Positions 33,751 to 41,485 of a DNA stretch of 43,980 nt are shown here, in pieces. Each line of letters starts with the position of its first letter. Position 1 is the stretch's first letter. The stretch is taken from the NCBI RefSeq assembly GCF_001552355.1, contig NZ_BCRA01000011.1:1-43980 (forward strand), read 5' to 3'. Below the pieces are notes generated by a model that worked only from the letters and a program-made list of their open reading frames with translations, ran no database searches and was not told where the DNA came from. Position numbers and translations under genes: made by a program. The DNA is from Microbacterium resistens NBRC 103078 (lineage in GTDB: Bacteria; Actinomycetota; Actinomycetes; Actinomycetales; Microbacteriaceae).

Positions 33751-35172
33751 TCAGGCGCAGCAGGATAGTTGCGATGGGTCGATGGTGAAGGACTTAGCGG
33801 CAATACGGATGCCTTCGGCCATGGTCAGGTAAGGGGCCCACGAATCGGCGACCTCAGCGATGGTCTTACCCAAGACGTGGACGCCCGCGGCGGCGAGCTC
33901 GCCAGCATCCTTGGCGACGACGGTCAGGCCGAGGATCTCGCTCGTTTCGGCATTGACGACGATCTTGATGAACCCGCGGGTGTCCCGGTTCACCAGTGCG
34001 CGGGGTACGTGGTGCAGCGGCAGCACGCGGCAGTCGCAGCGGATACCGGCGGCGATGACCTGCTTCTCGGTCATGCCGACCGCGCCGATAGCGGGACCGG
34101 TGAACGTCACCCGCGGCAGCCGTGAGTAGTCGACGGACCTCTCGGCGGCGGCGAAGGCGTTCTCAGCGACCAGGGTGCCGTGGTGGGCGGCGACGTAGAC
34201 GAACTCGGGATGCCCGGTCACATCGCCTGCCGCCCAGATTCGCGGGTTGGACGATCGAAGTTGATCCGTGACCACGACTTCGCCTGAGTCTCCGGTCTGC
34301 ACTCCCACCGCGTCGAGACCGAGCCCGTCAGTGACTGGACGGCGTCCGAGGGCGACCAGGACGTGATCGGCCCGGAACTCCTGGACCCCTCCAGCGACAT
34401 TAGCACTCGCGACGATCTCGCCGTCCGCATCGCGGGACACCAGGGTGGGCACCGCGCGGCGGATCACGCGGATGCCCTCGTCGGCGAACGCTCCTTCGAG
34501 CGCTCGGGAGACCTCCGGCTCCTCCTTCGACGCCAGCCGGGAGCGTGCCAGCACGGTGACCTGGGAGCCGAGCCGAGCGAACAACTGTGCCTGCTCCAGG
34601 GCGACGTAGCCGCCGCCGAGGACTAGCAGCGAGGCGGGGACCTCGGTCAACTCCATCGCGGTGGTCGAGGTCAGATAACCCGCGTTATCCAGGCCATCGA
34701 TCGGCGGCACCCAGGGCCGGGACCCAGTGGCGACTAGGTAGTGGTCGGCCTCGATGGTCTCGACGTTGCCGTCAGGTCCGGTGACTTCGAGGAAGGGCGC
34801 ATCGGGCGTGCCTGCGAACGCAGCGTCCCCGCGGCGCATCTGCCACCCGTAGGAGTCGGCGACGTCAGCGTACTTCTCGCCCCGCAGTGATTCGACCAGC
34901 GCTTGCTTGCCACCGATCAGGGCAGGCATGTCGACCAGTGCTGCCGTGGTCGCGATTCCCGGGAACCGGTCAGAAGCGTCGGCAGCGACATGCCGGGCAT
35001 CGGCGGCGGCGATGAGGGCCTTCGATGGCACGCAACCGGTGTTCACACAGGTCCCGCCGAGCGTGCCGCGCTCGATCATCACCACCGACTTCCCGAGCGT
35101 GGTCGCGCGGATCGCGGCGGCGAACGCGCCACCCCCGGATCCGATGATGGCAAGGTCATACTTCGTTGGCAT
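33751..35172 (-). CDS. merA: Mercuric reductase MerA
   Basis: A 473-residue flavoprotein that reduces Hg(II) to volatile Hg(0) with NADPH in the cytoplasm. It has the FAD-binding IIGSGGGAFAAAIRA, the redox-active pair in LGGTCVNTGCVPSKALI (about residue 42-47), the NADPH Rossmann LLVLGGGYVALEQAQLFARL, the FAD-2 IWAAGDVTGHPEFVYVAAHH, and PLHHVPRALVNRDTRGFIKI. It ends QLSCCA: the C-terminal vicinal Cys pair marks MerA rather than lipoamide dehydrogenase. The N-terminal metallochaperone domain (NmerA) is absent, as in many actinobacteria. ATG 35172 with CAGGAGC upstream is preferred to the GTG at 35190. It is divergent from merR. Confidence 0.95.
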   Translation of the reverse strand: MPTKYDLAIIGSGGGAFAAAIRATTLGKSVVMIERGTLGGTCVNTGCVPSKALIAAADARHVAADASDRFPGIATTAALVDMPALIGGKQALVESLRGEKYADVADSYGWQMRRGDAAFAGTPDAPFLEVTGPDGNVETIEADHYLVATGSRPWVPPIDGLDNAGYLTSTTAMELTEVPASLLVLGGGYVALEQAQLFARLGSQVTVLARSRLASKEEPEVSRALEGAFADEGIRVIRRAVPTLVSRDADGEIVASANVAGGVQEFRADHVLVALGRRPVTDGLGLDAVGVQTGDSGEVVVTDQLRSSNPRIWAAGDVTGHPEFVYVAAHHGTLVAENAFAAAERSVDYSRLPRVTFTGPAIGAVGMTEKQVIAAGIRCDCRVLPLHHVPRALVNRDTRGFIKIVVNAETSEILGLTVVAKDAGELAAAGVHVLGKTIAEVADSWAPYLTMAEGIRIAAKSFTIDPSQLSCCA

Positions 35173-35213
35173 CGCTGCTCCTGTCGCCACTTGGTTTCTT
35201 TCTCCGTGTCACC

Positions 35214-35251
35214 CATACTTGACCTTCCAGTGCGGGGGAAGGTCAAGTATG
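35214..35251. promoter_or_regulatory. MerR-family operator in the merA/merR gap
   Basis: A perfect dyad with 15-base arms (35214-35228 and 35237-35251) around eight bases. The core ACCTTCC-N8-GGAAGGT resembles the CueR/CopA-type boxes. TTGACC is present on both strands, with a long (about 19-20 base) spacer to weak -10 sequences, as is usual for MerR-activated promoters. It lies 26 bases before merR and 41 before merA. Confidence 0.8.
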
Positions 35252-35277
35252 CTCCTGTTGATCGATCGGAGGCCGTG

Positions 35278-35667
35278 ATGCGGATCGGAGAACTCGCCGA
35301 GCGGGCGGGCACGACGGCGAAGACGCTGAGGTTCTACGAGGAGCAGGGGCTGCTTTCACCGGCTGACCGCACACCGTCCGGCTATCGCGACTACAAGTCC
35401 GATGCCGTCGCCCGGGTCGGGTTCGTTCACCGTGGACAAGCGGCAGGCCTTACCCTCGCCCAGATCCGTCAGATACTCGACATCCGCGACGGCGGCAGCG
35501 CGCCCTGCGAGCACGTGCGCAACCTCCTCCACACACGTCTGGCCGCGATTGAACAGCAGATCGCCCAGCTCACTGCACTACATGCCTCCATTGCAGTCCT
35601 GCGCGACACTGCCGCTGACCCCGCACCCGACAGCTGCAATCCCGATCTGGTCTGCCGATACCTCTGA
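35278..35667 (+). CDS. merR: MerR-family metal-responsive regulator
   Basis: A 129-residue protein. The DNA-binding domain is MRIGELAERAGTTAKTLRFY followed by EEQGLLSPADRTPSGYRDYK. A dimerisation helix leads to a metal-binding loop. Three cysteines lie at 77 (SAPCEHV), 120 and 126 (DSCNPDLVCRYL). Cys77 corresponds to the Cys found in sensors of divalent ions (MerR, ZntR), while CueR has Ser there, so a divalent metal such as Hg(II) is favoured. CGGAGG at 35267-35272 sets the ATG. It is divergent from merA and shares its operator, so it probably both represses and activates it. Confidence 0.88.
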   Translation: MRIGELAERAGTTAKTLRFYEEQGLLSPADRTPSGYRDYKSDAVARVGFVHRGQAAGLTLAQIRQILDIRDGGSAPCEHVRNLLHTRLAAIEQQIAQLTALHASIAVLRDTAADPAPDSCNPDLVCRYL

Positions 35668-35756
35668 ACTCCTCCCGAATGCCAGGACCTGCACCATTGC
35701 CCCAGCGTTGCTAAAAAGCAGAATGTGTCGGCACAGTATCCACCGCACCGGAGGCA

Positions 35757-35926
35757 AATCGTGGGAGAGCCTCCGAATTGGATGTTCGCAGCTCCGGCAT
35801 CGGAGTGGATCGTTACCGACTCGACGGGCACATCCGCGAGACCCAGGGTGTCCAATGCGGCGCGTGTGCGTGCTCGGCATCCGCAGTGTTCGGGCGGCCC
35901 TCGATGTGCGGCACTTGCACCTTCAT
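35757..35926 (-). pseudogene. Thioredoxin-like small protein gene, broken
   Basis: On the minus strand, five bases after the lspA stop, an ATG at 35926 opens MKVQVPHIEGRPNTADAE. A frameshift then moves the frame to ARTRAALDTLGLADVPVESV, ending in FGGSPTI. Together these resemble the thioredoxin-like proteins common in actinobacterial metal operons (MKV.LLH..GCPN...A ... GSPTI.VDG.D.F). The expected Cys is Arg (GRPN), the frame is broken, and after SPTI the sequence no longer matches. It is therefore a decayed gene whose 3' half was replaced. The rest of 35668-35756 shows nothing. Confidence 0.6.
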
Positions 35927-35930
35927 TCGA

Positions 35931-36578
35931 TTAATTCTCTCGCTCACTCGCCATGAACTCAGGGTTAGGTCGATCCGCACGATCGGTGACTGGCGCGGAG
36001 CCGGTGTTCCCGCTCGTGGGTGTTTTCGTTTTCTGGCTCGTCGTGATGAGGATCAGGCAGAGCAGGGCGACGCCGACGACGACGAGGACATCGGCGACGT
36101 TCCCGACGAAGAGGTTGCCGTAGGCGATGAAGTCGGTGACATACCCTTGCCCGAACGACGGGGGCTTCACGAGCCGGTCTAAGAGGTTGCCGACCGCACC
36201 GCCGAGGATCAGGCCCAGTGCGATACCCCAACGGATGCCACGCAGCCGTGCGGCGAACGCGGTTATCACGGTGGCGGCGAGGACACCGATGATCGTGAAC
36301 ACCCAGGTGCTTCCGGAGCCGATGGAGAACGCGGCTCCGGGATTGTACACGAGCGACAGAGACAACAGGTCACCGACGAGCGGGACGCGGTCGCCAGGCT
36401 CCAGCTGGGTCGTCGCAAGCGCTTTCGTGCCCTGGTCGAGGATCAGCCCGATTCCGGCGACGGGGAGTGTGATGCCGAGCGCGCGGGCAGGCCTCTTCGC
36501 GACCTTCGGTCCGGGCGACGACTCGTCGTAAGCCCCCGGGGTCTCGAAGGCGCGCAGCCCGGTGCCTCGGGCAGTCAA
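35931..36578 (-). CDS. lspA: Signal peptidase II (lipoprotein signal peptidase), cargo copy
   Basis: A 215-residue aspartyl protease with four membrane helices. Motifs are LILDQGTKALATT, LVYNPGAAFSIG, GGAVGNLLDRLVKPP (catalytic Asp) and GNVADVLVVVGVAL (second Asp). It cleaves prolipoproteins. The N-terminal 30 residues and the hydrophilic C-terminal 40 are extensions. The start is TTG 36578, overlapping the ATPase stop by four bases (TTGA); no better start is visible. LspA next to a Cd/Pb ATPase is a known pairing, as with PbrC in Cupriavidus lead resistance. Here it could serve the CueP-type lipoprotein as well. Confidence 0.9.
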   Translation of the reverse strand: MTARGTGLRAFETPGAYDESSPGPKVAKRPARALGITLPVAGIGLILDQGTKALATTQLEPGDRVPLVGDLLSLSLVYNPGAAFSIGSGSTWVFTIIGVLAATVITAFAARLRGIRWGIALGLILGGAVGNLLDRLVKPPSFGQGYVTDFIAYGNLFVGNVADVLVVVGVALLCLILITTSQKTKTPTSGNTGSAPVTDRADRPNPEFMASEREN

Positions 36579-38482
36579 GCGGATGCCGTCCGCGTGCGGG
36601 CGGCACGGAGCCCGTTGAGGATCACGATGACCTCCGCGATCTCGTGGATCAGGACGACAGCGGCGAGCCCGAGGACACCGAACAGTGCGAGCGGGAGCAA
36701 GGCAGTGATGATCAGCAGCGACAGGACGATGTTCTGGTTGATGATGCGTCGTCCCCGGCGGGCATGGGCGAACGCGCGCGGGATGAGGCGCAGGTCGTGG
36801 CCGGTGAAGGCGACATCAGCGGATTCGATCGCCGCGTCTGAGCCGGTCGCGCCCATTGCGATGCCTATGTCGGCGGCGGCGAGGGCGGGGGCGTCGTTGA
36901 TGCCGTCGCCGATCATCGCCGCGGGAGCGGTGCGGGACAGTTCGCTGATCGCGGCGGCCTTGTCCTCGGGACGGAGCTCGGCGCGCACGTCGTCGATCCC
37001 TGCCTGGGTGGCGAGGGCGGCGGCGGTGCGGGCGTTGTCGCCGGTGAGCATGGTGACTCCGATGCCCTGATCGGTCAGGGTGCGAATCACCTCGGGTACC
37101 TCGGGGCGCAGCTCGTCGCGCACCCCGATCGCGCCGACCAGCCGCTCGTTCCGATGCACGATCACCACGGTCATGCCCTGTTCCTCCAGTTCGGCGACCC
37201 GGTCTGCGAGGACTCCGGCGGACAGCCATCGGGGACTGCCTACGGTCACGCTCACGCCGTCGATGACACCGGTGATGCCGTGTCCGGCCTGCTCGGTCAC
37301 CTCGGTCGCGGCGGGGGCGTCGGGTGCCTTCGCGGTGATCGCGGCGGCGAGGGGGTGGGTGCTGTGCTGTTCCAACCCGGCAGCCCAGCCGAGCATTTCG
37401 CTCTCGGTGGCGTCCTCGGTGGTGAGGACGGCGGTGACGGTAGGCTGGTTGCGGGTGAGGGTGCCGGTCTTGTCCACGGCGACGTGGCGGATACCGCCGA
37501 AGCGTTCGAAGATCGCGCCGGACTTGATGATCACGCCGAACTTGCTGGCTGAACCGATCGCGGCGACCACGGTGATCGGCACCGAGATCGCCAACGCGCA
37601 CGGCGACGCAGCCACCAGCACCACCAGCGCGCGGGTAATCCACAGTTCCGGGTCGCCGAACAGCGACCCGATCAGTGCGACCAGGACGGCGAGGATCAGC
37701 ACCCCGGGCACCAGCGGGCGGGCGATCCGGTCGGCCAGTCGGGCACGGTCGCCCTTCTCGGCCTGCGCCTTCTCGACCAGATCCACGATCGTGGTCAACG
37801 AGTTGTCCGTGCCCGCCGCAGTCGCCTCGACTTCCAGCGCCCCGGCGGTGTTGATCGCCCCGGCGGACACCGCATCGCCGGGAGCGACCTCGACGGGGAT
37901 CGACTCGCCGGTGATCGCGGAGGTGTCCAGACTGGAGCGCCCCGAGACCACGACCCCATCGGTCGCGATCCGCTCACCTGGACGCACCAGCATCACCTGC
38001 CCTGGCTCCAGGTCATTGGCCGCGACCTCGACCGAGGCCCCATCACGGCGAACGGTGGCGGTGTCGGGGACGAGCTTCAGCAGCGCCCGCAGCCCACCGC
38101 GGGCGCGGTCCATCGCCTTGTCCTCTAAGGCCTCGGCGATCGAGTAGAGGAACGCCAGCGCCGCGGCCTCCTCGACATAGCCGAGGATCACCGCACCGAT
38201 CGCGCTGATCGTCATCAACAGGCTGATCCCGAGCTTGCCCTTGGCCAGCTTCTGGATCGCGCCGGGCGTGAACGTCGACGCGCCCGCCAGCAGCCCGATC
38301 CAGAACAGCACCAGCGCGGGAATCTCCGCCCCGGACCACTCGCAGATCAGCCCCGCAAAGAACGCGACCCCGGAAAATACCGGCAGCAGGATCTCGCGAT
38401 CCTTCCACCACGGCCCGTCGTGATCGTCGCCGTCCTCGTCGATCTCCACCTCGTCGATCTGCGACCCCGACACCGCGCTCAC
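36575..38482 (-). CDS. Heavy-metal P1B-type ATPase (SPC motif)
   Basis: A 635-residue exporter. After an acidic N-terminus (no GMTCxxC domain) come helices, the TGES actuator motif (SAITGESIPVEVAPGD, about 200), the metal-site motif AASPCALAISVP (about 292), the phosphorylation site VDKTGTLTRNQP (about 334), the HP motif STHPLAAAI, and the hinge IGDGINDAPAL (about 524). The last helix holds HEIAEVIVILNGLR. SPC, rather than CPC, is the mark of the P1B-4 group (Co/Zn/Cd types), while HEIAE is unlike the classical HEGGT. The GTG start overlaps the cmtR stop by four bases, and the stop overlaps lspA, forming a coupled operon cmtR-ATPase-lspA. Confidence 0.92.
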   Translation of the reverse strand: MSAVSGSQIDEVEIDEDGDDHDGPWWKDREILLPVFSGVAFFAGLICEWSGAEIPALVLFWIGLLAGASTFTPGAIQKLAKGKLGISLLMTISAIGAVILGYVEEAAALAFLYSIAEALEDKAMDRARGGLRALLKLVPDTATVRRDGASVEVAANDLEPGQVMLVRPGERIATDGVVVSGRSSLDTSAITGESIPVEVAPGDAVSAGAINTAGALEVEATAAGTDNSLTTIVDLVEKAQAEKGDRARLADRIARPLVPGVLILAVLVALIGSLFGDPELWITRALVVLVAASPCALAISVPITVVAAIGSASKFGVIIKSGAIFERFGGIRHVAVDKTGTLTRNQPTVTAVLTTEDATESEMLGWAAGLEQHSTHPLAAAITAKAPDAPAATEVTEQAGHGITGVIDGVSVTVGSPRWLSAGVLADRVAELEEQGMTVVIVHRNERLVGAIGVRDELRPEVPEVIRTLTDQGIGVTMLTGDNARTAAALATQAGIDDVRAELRPEDKAAAISELSRTAPAAMIGDGINDAPALAAADIGIAMGATGSDAAIESADVAFTGHDLRLIPRAFAHARRGRRIINQNIVLSLLIITALLPLALFGVLGLAAVVLIHEIAEVIVILNGLRAARTRTASA

Positions 38483-38838
38483 GCGCCCGCTCCCGGCTTG
38501 CAGCAGCCCGTGACCGAGCATGCCGGGTCGATGCACGGCGCGTTCTCATCGACCCCCAATGTCACATCAACCAGCGCGTTCAGCGCCGCAGCCAGATGCG
38601 GGTCCGCGATCTCATACCGCGTCTGGCGGCCCTCCGGCTCAGCCACCACGATTCCGCAATCCCGCAGACACGTCAGATGGTTCGACACGTTCGAGCGCGT
38701 CAGCTCCAGCCTCCGCGACAGCACCGCCGGATAGCTCGGCCCCTCCAGCAGCGTCATCAGAATCCGCGACCGCGTCGGATCGGCCATCGCCCGGCCAAGC
38801 CGGTTCATCACATCGAGACGGGAAGCAACAGTCAGCAT
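38479..38838 (-). CDS. cmtR: CmtR-like Cd(II)/Pb(II)-sensing ArsR-family repressor
   Basis: A 119-residue winged-helix protein. LGRAMADPTRSRILMTLLEG and LTRSNVSNHLTCLRDCGIVV match Mycobacterium tuberculosis CmtR closely, and the metal ligands Cys57, Cys61 and Cys102 fall at identical positions. An additional Cys cluster (CSVTGCCKPG, 107-113) lies at the C-terminus and is not part of the known site. It would release DNA on binding Cd or Pb and derepress the ATPase and LspA genes. There is no Shine-Dalgarno. A TATAGT hexamer six bases before ATG 38838 lies inside an operator-like palindrome, so a leaderless and autoregulated transcript is likely. Confidence 0.93.
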   Translation of the reverse strand: MLTVASRLDVMNRLGRAMADPTRSRILMTLLEGPSYPAVLSRRLELTRSNVSNHLTCLRDCGIVVAEPEGRQTRYEIADPHLAAALNALVDVTLGVDENAPCIDPACSVTGCCKPGAGA

Positions 38839-38856
38839 GCACTGACTATACAGTGC
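38839..38856 (-). promoter_or_regulatory. cmtR promoter and operator, site 1
   Basis: GCACTG/CAGTGC six-base arms surround ACTATA, touching the cmtR start codon. The complement of 38845-38850 is TATAGT, a -10 box. It includes CTGACTATACAG (38842-38853), which is repeated with two changes at site 2. Confidence 0.75.
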
Positions 38857-38899
38857 TTACTGTCACGTCTGGGGCCTGTAGACCAACAGCCACCATACG

Positions 38900-38911
38900 C
38901 TGACTGTTCAG
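38900..38911 (+). promoter_or_regulatory. CmtR-like operator, site 2, upstream of the permease
   Basis: CTGACTGTTCAG differs from site 1 at two of 12 positions and is itself part of a GCTGA/TCAGC dyad (38899-38903 with 38908-38912). It lies 40 bases before the permease start, so CmtR or a relative could control both divergent units. Confidence 0.6.
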
Positions 38912-38950
38912 CAAGCGATGGCCCATCGACTGTTCCGGGAGAATGGAGAC

Positions 38951-39931
38951 ATGCGAACAAGTGTGGAGTGGATGGAACGGCATCAAGTGCCACTGTATCT
39001 CGCTGCGCTTATCATCGGTGCCGCGGTCGGCCTCCTGAACCCCGCGATCGTCCACCCGGCGGGGACGGCGATCAACCCCGTTCTCGGGTTGCTCCTGTAC
39101 GCAACCTTCCTGGGGGTGCCATTCGCCAGGATCGGGCAGGCGTTCCGTGATTGGCGATTCCTAGCCACCGTCCTAGTCGTGAACTTCGTCCTCGTTCCGG
39201 TCGTCGTGTTCCTGCTATCGCGCCTCGTCTCGCACGATCAGGTGCTGCTCATCGGGGTGCTGTTCGTGCTGCTCACGCCCTGCGTGGACTACGTCATCGT
39301 GTTCACAGGCATCGCCGGCGGCGCCAAGGAACGCCTCCTCGCGGCGGCACCGCTGCTAATGCTCGCGCAGATGCTCGTACTGCCGCTCTACCTCTGGCTT
39401 TTCATCGGGGACGAGTTCGTCGCAACCATCGATCTTGCTCCCTTCATCGAGGCATTCCTGCTCCTCGTCCTCCTGCCTCTGACCGCAGCCGGACTCACCC
39501 AGCTCGCTGCCCGCACCCGCGCCGGGCGCGGAGTGCAAACGGTCGTGCTGTCCGCAACGGTGCCGCTCATGATGCTCACCCTCGCCATCGTCGTCGCCTC
39601 CCAGATCGCTGGCGTTGGCCAGCAGATCGGCTCGCTCCTGCTCGCAATCCCCGTCTACGTCCTGTTCGTCGCCCTCATGGTTCCCATCGGCGCAGTTGCA
39701 GGCCGGATCGCGCGCCTCGATATCCCAAGCCGGCGGGCGATCGTGTTCAGCGGCGCCACCCGCAACTCCCTCGTCGTCCTCCCGCTCGTCCTCGCCCTCC
39801 CTCCCGCATTCGACCTCACCCCGCTCGTCGTCGTCACCCAGACTCTCGTCGAACTCATCGTCATGGTCGTCTTCGTCCGCCTCATCCCGCGCCTCATCTC
39901 GAATCGCGCGGTCGAGGCCGCGACCGCATAG
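38951..39931 (+). CDS. Arsenic-resistance (ACR3/bile acid:sodium symporter-like) permease
   Basis: A 326-residue membrane protein with about ten helices. Conserved segments are GLLLYATFLGVPFARIGQAF, LLTPCVDYVIVFTGIAGGAK (with the Cys characteristic of the ACR3-like group), ERLLAAAPLLMLAQMLVLPL and FSGATRNSLVVLPLVLALPP. This subgroup is often annotated as an arsenic resistance or bile-acid:sodium symporter protein. True ACR3 residues around the Cys differ slightly, so the substrate may be another oxyanion or metal. ATG 38951 follows GGGAG at eight bases; an upstream ATG at 38918 is less likely. It is divergent from cmtR, with no arsR or arsC beside it. Confidence 0.8.
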   Translation: MRTSVEWMERHQVPLYLAALIIGAAVGLLNPAIVHPAGTAINPVLGLLLYATFLGVPFARIGQAFRDWRFLATVLVVNFVLVPVVVFLLSRLVSHDQVLLIGVLFVLLTPCVDYVIVFTGIAGGAKERLLAAAPLLMLAQMLVLPLYLWLFIGDEFVATIDLAPFIEAFLLLVLLPLTAAGLTQLAARTRAGRGVQTVVLSATVPLMMLTLAIVVASQIAGVGQQIGSLLLAIPVYVLFVALMVPIGAVAGRIARLDIPSRRAIVFSGATRNSLVVLPLVLALPPAFDLTPLVVVTQTLVELIVMVVFVRLIPRLISNRAVEAATA

Positions 39932-39997
39932 CGGCACGAACCCACGACGGGCATCAGCCGTGAGTTCCCGCACTAACCTGCTTCGGAGAACATGAAC

Positions 39998-41485
39998 TTA
40001 CGGGAGTTTCGCTGTCATTCGCTGGGTGGTATCGAACGTCGCCAGCTCCGCCGGGTGGAGCTGGTGCTGCACGACGAAGGATCGTTCCTTGATTCGCCAC
40101 AGCCCTTGTCCGGTGCCGAGTCCTGGGAGGAGTTTCTGTTCGGTGCCGGTGAGGCCGAGGGCGGCGGCGGTTGCTCCGAGTTGGTCGGGTTCTTGCCGGT
40201 AGATGATGCGCGTCTCCGCATTCGCCAGCAGCGAGTTCGCGAGGGCGCGCATGGCGGAGCCGGAGTCGCCGACGTTGTCGAGGTCGGTGAGCTTGTGGAA
40301 GATGAGCATGTTCGCGATCCCGTAATGTCTCGCGAGCCGCCATTGCGCATCCATCCGACGCAGCAGTGCCGGGTAGGCCATGAGTCGCCAGGCTTCGTCG
40401 TAGATCACCCACCGGTGCCCGCCGTTCGGGTCCATCAGCGCCGACTCCATCCACGCCGACGAGCAAGTCATCAGCACTGAGATCAACGTGGAGTTCTCCG
40501 CGACCCGTGACAGGTCGAGCGAGACCATTGGGAGGGATGGGTCGAACCGCACCGTCGAAGGCCCGTCAAACAACCCCGCAAGGTCGCCTGCGACGAGCCG
40601 TCGGAGTGCATGCCCGACGAGCCGGCCGTCTTCGGCGAGTCGCCCATCGGTATCGGTTGCAGGTTCGGGGTTCAGGATGTGGTCGACGACTATTGGCAGG
40701 ATGGGCACCTCCGACGAGCGGACGGTGTCTCGGAGGGCGAGGTCGATCGCGGTGTGCTCCAACGGCGACAGCACCCGATCCAGCACCGTTTCCGCCAGCG
40801 CCCCGATGAGTTCACGGCGGCGGGAGGCGACTTGCGCGGCCCATTCCGCGTCGCTGGTCCCGGAGGGGCGGTGGCCTTCATCGAGCGGGTTGAGACGGTT
40901 TCGGAGCCCGTGCCCGAGGACGATTGCCCGCCCGCCGACGGCTTCGGCGACGGCGGTGTGTTCGCCCTTCGGATCACCGGGGACGTACACGCGGCGTCCG
41001 AACGGTATCGACCGCGTGTAGAGGGACTTGGCGAGGGAGGATTTGCCGGAGCCGACGATGCCGGCGAGGACGATGTTGGGTGCGGTGATGATGCCGCGGG
41101 CGTAGAGGGTCCAGGGGTCGTAGACGAACGAGCCGCCGGAGTAGAGGTCCTGCCCGACAAACACACCGTCTGCGCCGAGGCCGCCTTCGGCGAGGAACGG
41201 GTACGCGCCCGCGAGCGTCGCGGACGTGTCCTGATGCCGCGGCAGACGGAACCGGCCCGGCGTCCTGAGCGCCGCAACTCCGGGCTCGCCCGCGGCGGGC
41301 AGGTAGGTGGTGTTACGCCGCTCGGCACGCTCCGCCGCGACCCGTGCGCGTTCCTGCGCTTGCGCGGTCTTACGGGCATTCGTTTCGATGTTCGCGGCGG
41401 CGCGCTTGCGTGCCTTCCGGTGTTTGCGGTGTTCCCCGGCGGGTTCGACCAGTGCCGCTGTGTGGAGCTTCTGTGGCTCGTTCAC
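39998..41485 (-). CDS. VirB4/TraE-type conjugation ATPase
   Basis: A 495-residue cytoplasmic ATPase that energises the type IV secretion channel. The N-terminal 80 residues are basic and Ala-rich. The core has NIVLAGIVGSGKSSLAKSLY (Walker A near residue 147), YVPGDPKGEHTAVAEAVGG, HRWVIYDEAWRLMAYPALLR (Walker B near 360), and FHKLTDLDNVGDSGS. The C-terminus has ETRIIYRQEPDQLG. It is shorter than classical VirB4 because the N-terminal domain is reduced; the SCO6880-type protein next to it may supply the missing part. The GTG start overlaps the stop of the 258-residue gene by four bases. It ends 67 bases from the cargo permease, so the cargo lies immediately downstream. Confidence 0.9.
   Translation of the reverse strand: MNEPQKLHTAALVEPAGEHRKHRKARKRAAANIETNARKTAQAQERARVAAERAERRNTTYLPAAGEPGVAALRTPGRFRLPRHQDTSATLAGAYPFLAEGGLGADGVFVGQDLYSGGSFVYDPWTLYARGIITAPNIVLAGIVGSGKSSLAKSLYTRSIPFGRRVYVPGDPKGEHTAVAEAVGGRAIVLGHGLRNRLNPLDEGHRPSGTSDAEWAAQVASRRRELIGALAETVLDRVLSPLEHTAIDLALRDTVRSSEVPILPIVVDHILNPEPATDTDGRLAEDGRLVGHALRRLVAGDLAGLFDGPSTVRFDPSLPMVSLDLSRVAENSTLISVLMTCSSAWMESALMDPNGGHRWVIYDEAWRLMAYPALLRRMDAQWRLARHYGIANMLIFHKLTDLDNVGDSGSAMRALANSLLANAETRIIYRQEPDQLGATAAALGLTGTEQKLLPGLGTGQGLWRIKERSFVVQHQLHPAELATFDTTQRMTAKLP

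Noticed and set aside
33751..35172. Reading of merA as lipoamide dehydrogenase
   Set aside because: The C-terminal SCCA pair, the PLHHVPRALVNRDTRG segment and a divergent MerR gene indicate mercuric reductase instead.
35469..35855. Minus-strand frame of 128 codons opposite merR as a complete gene
   Set aside because: Only its first third resembles a protein family; the rest is antisense to merR, and the true start is frameshifted upstream. Kept as a pseudogene fragment only.
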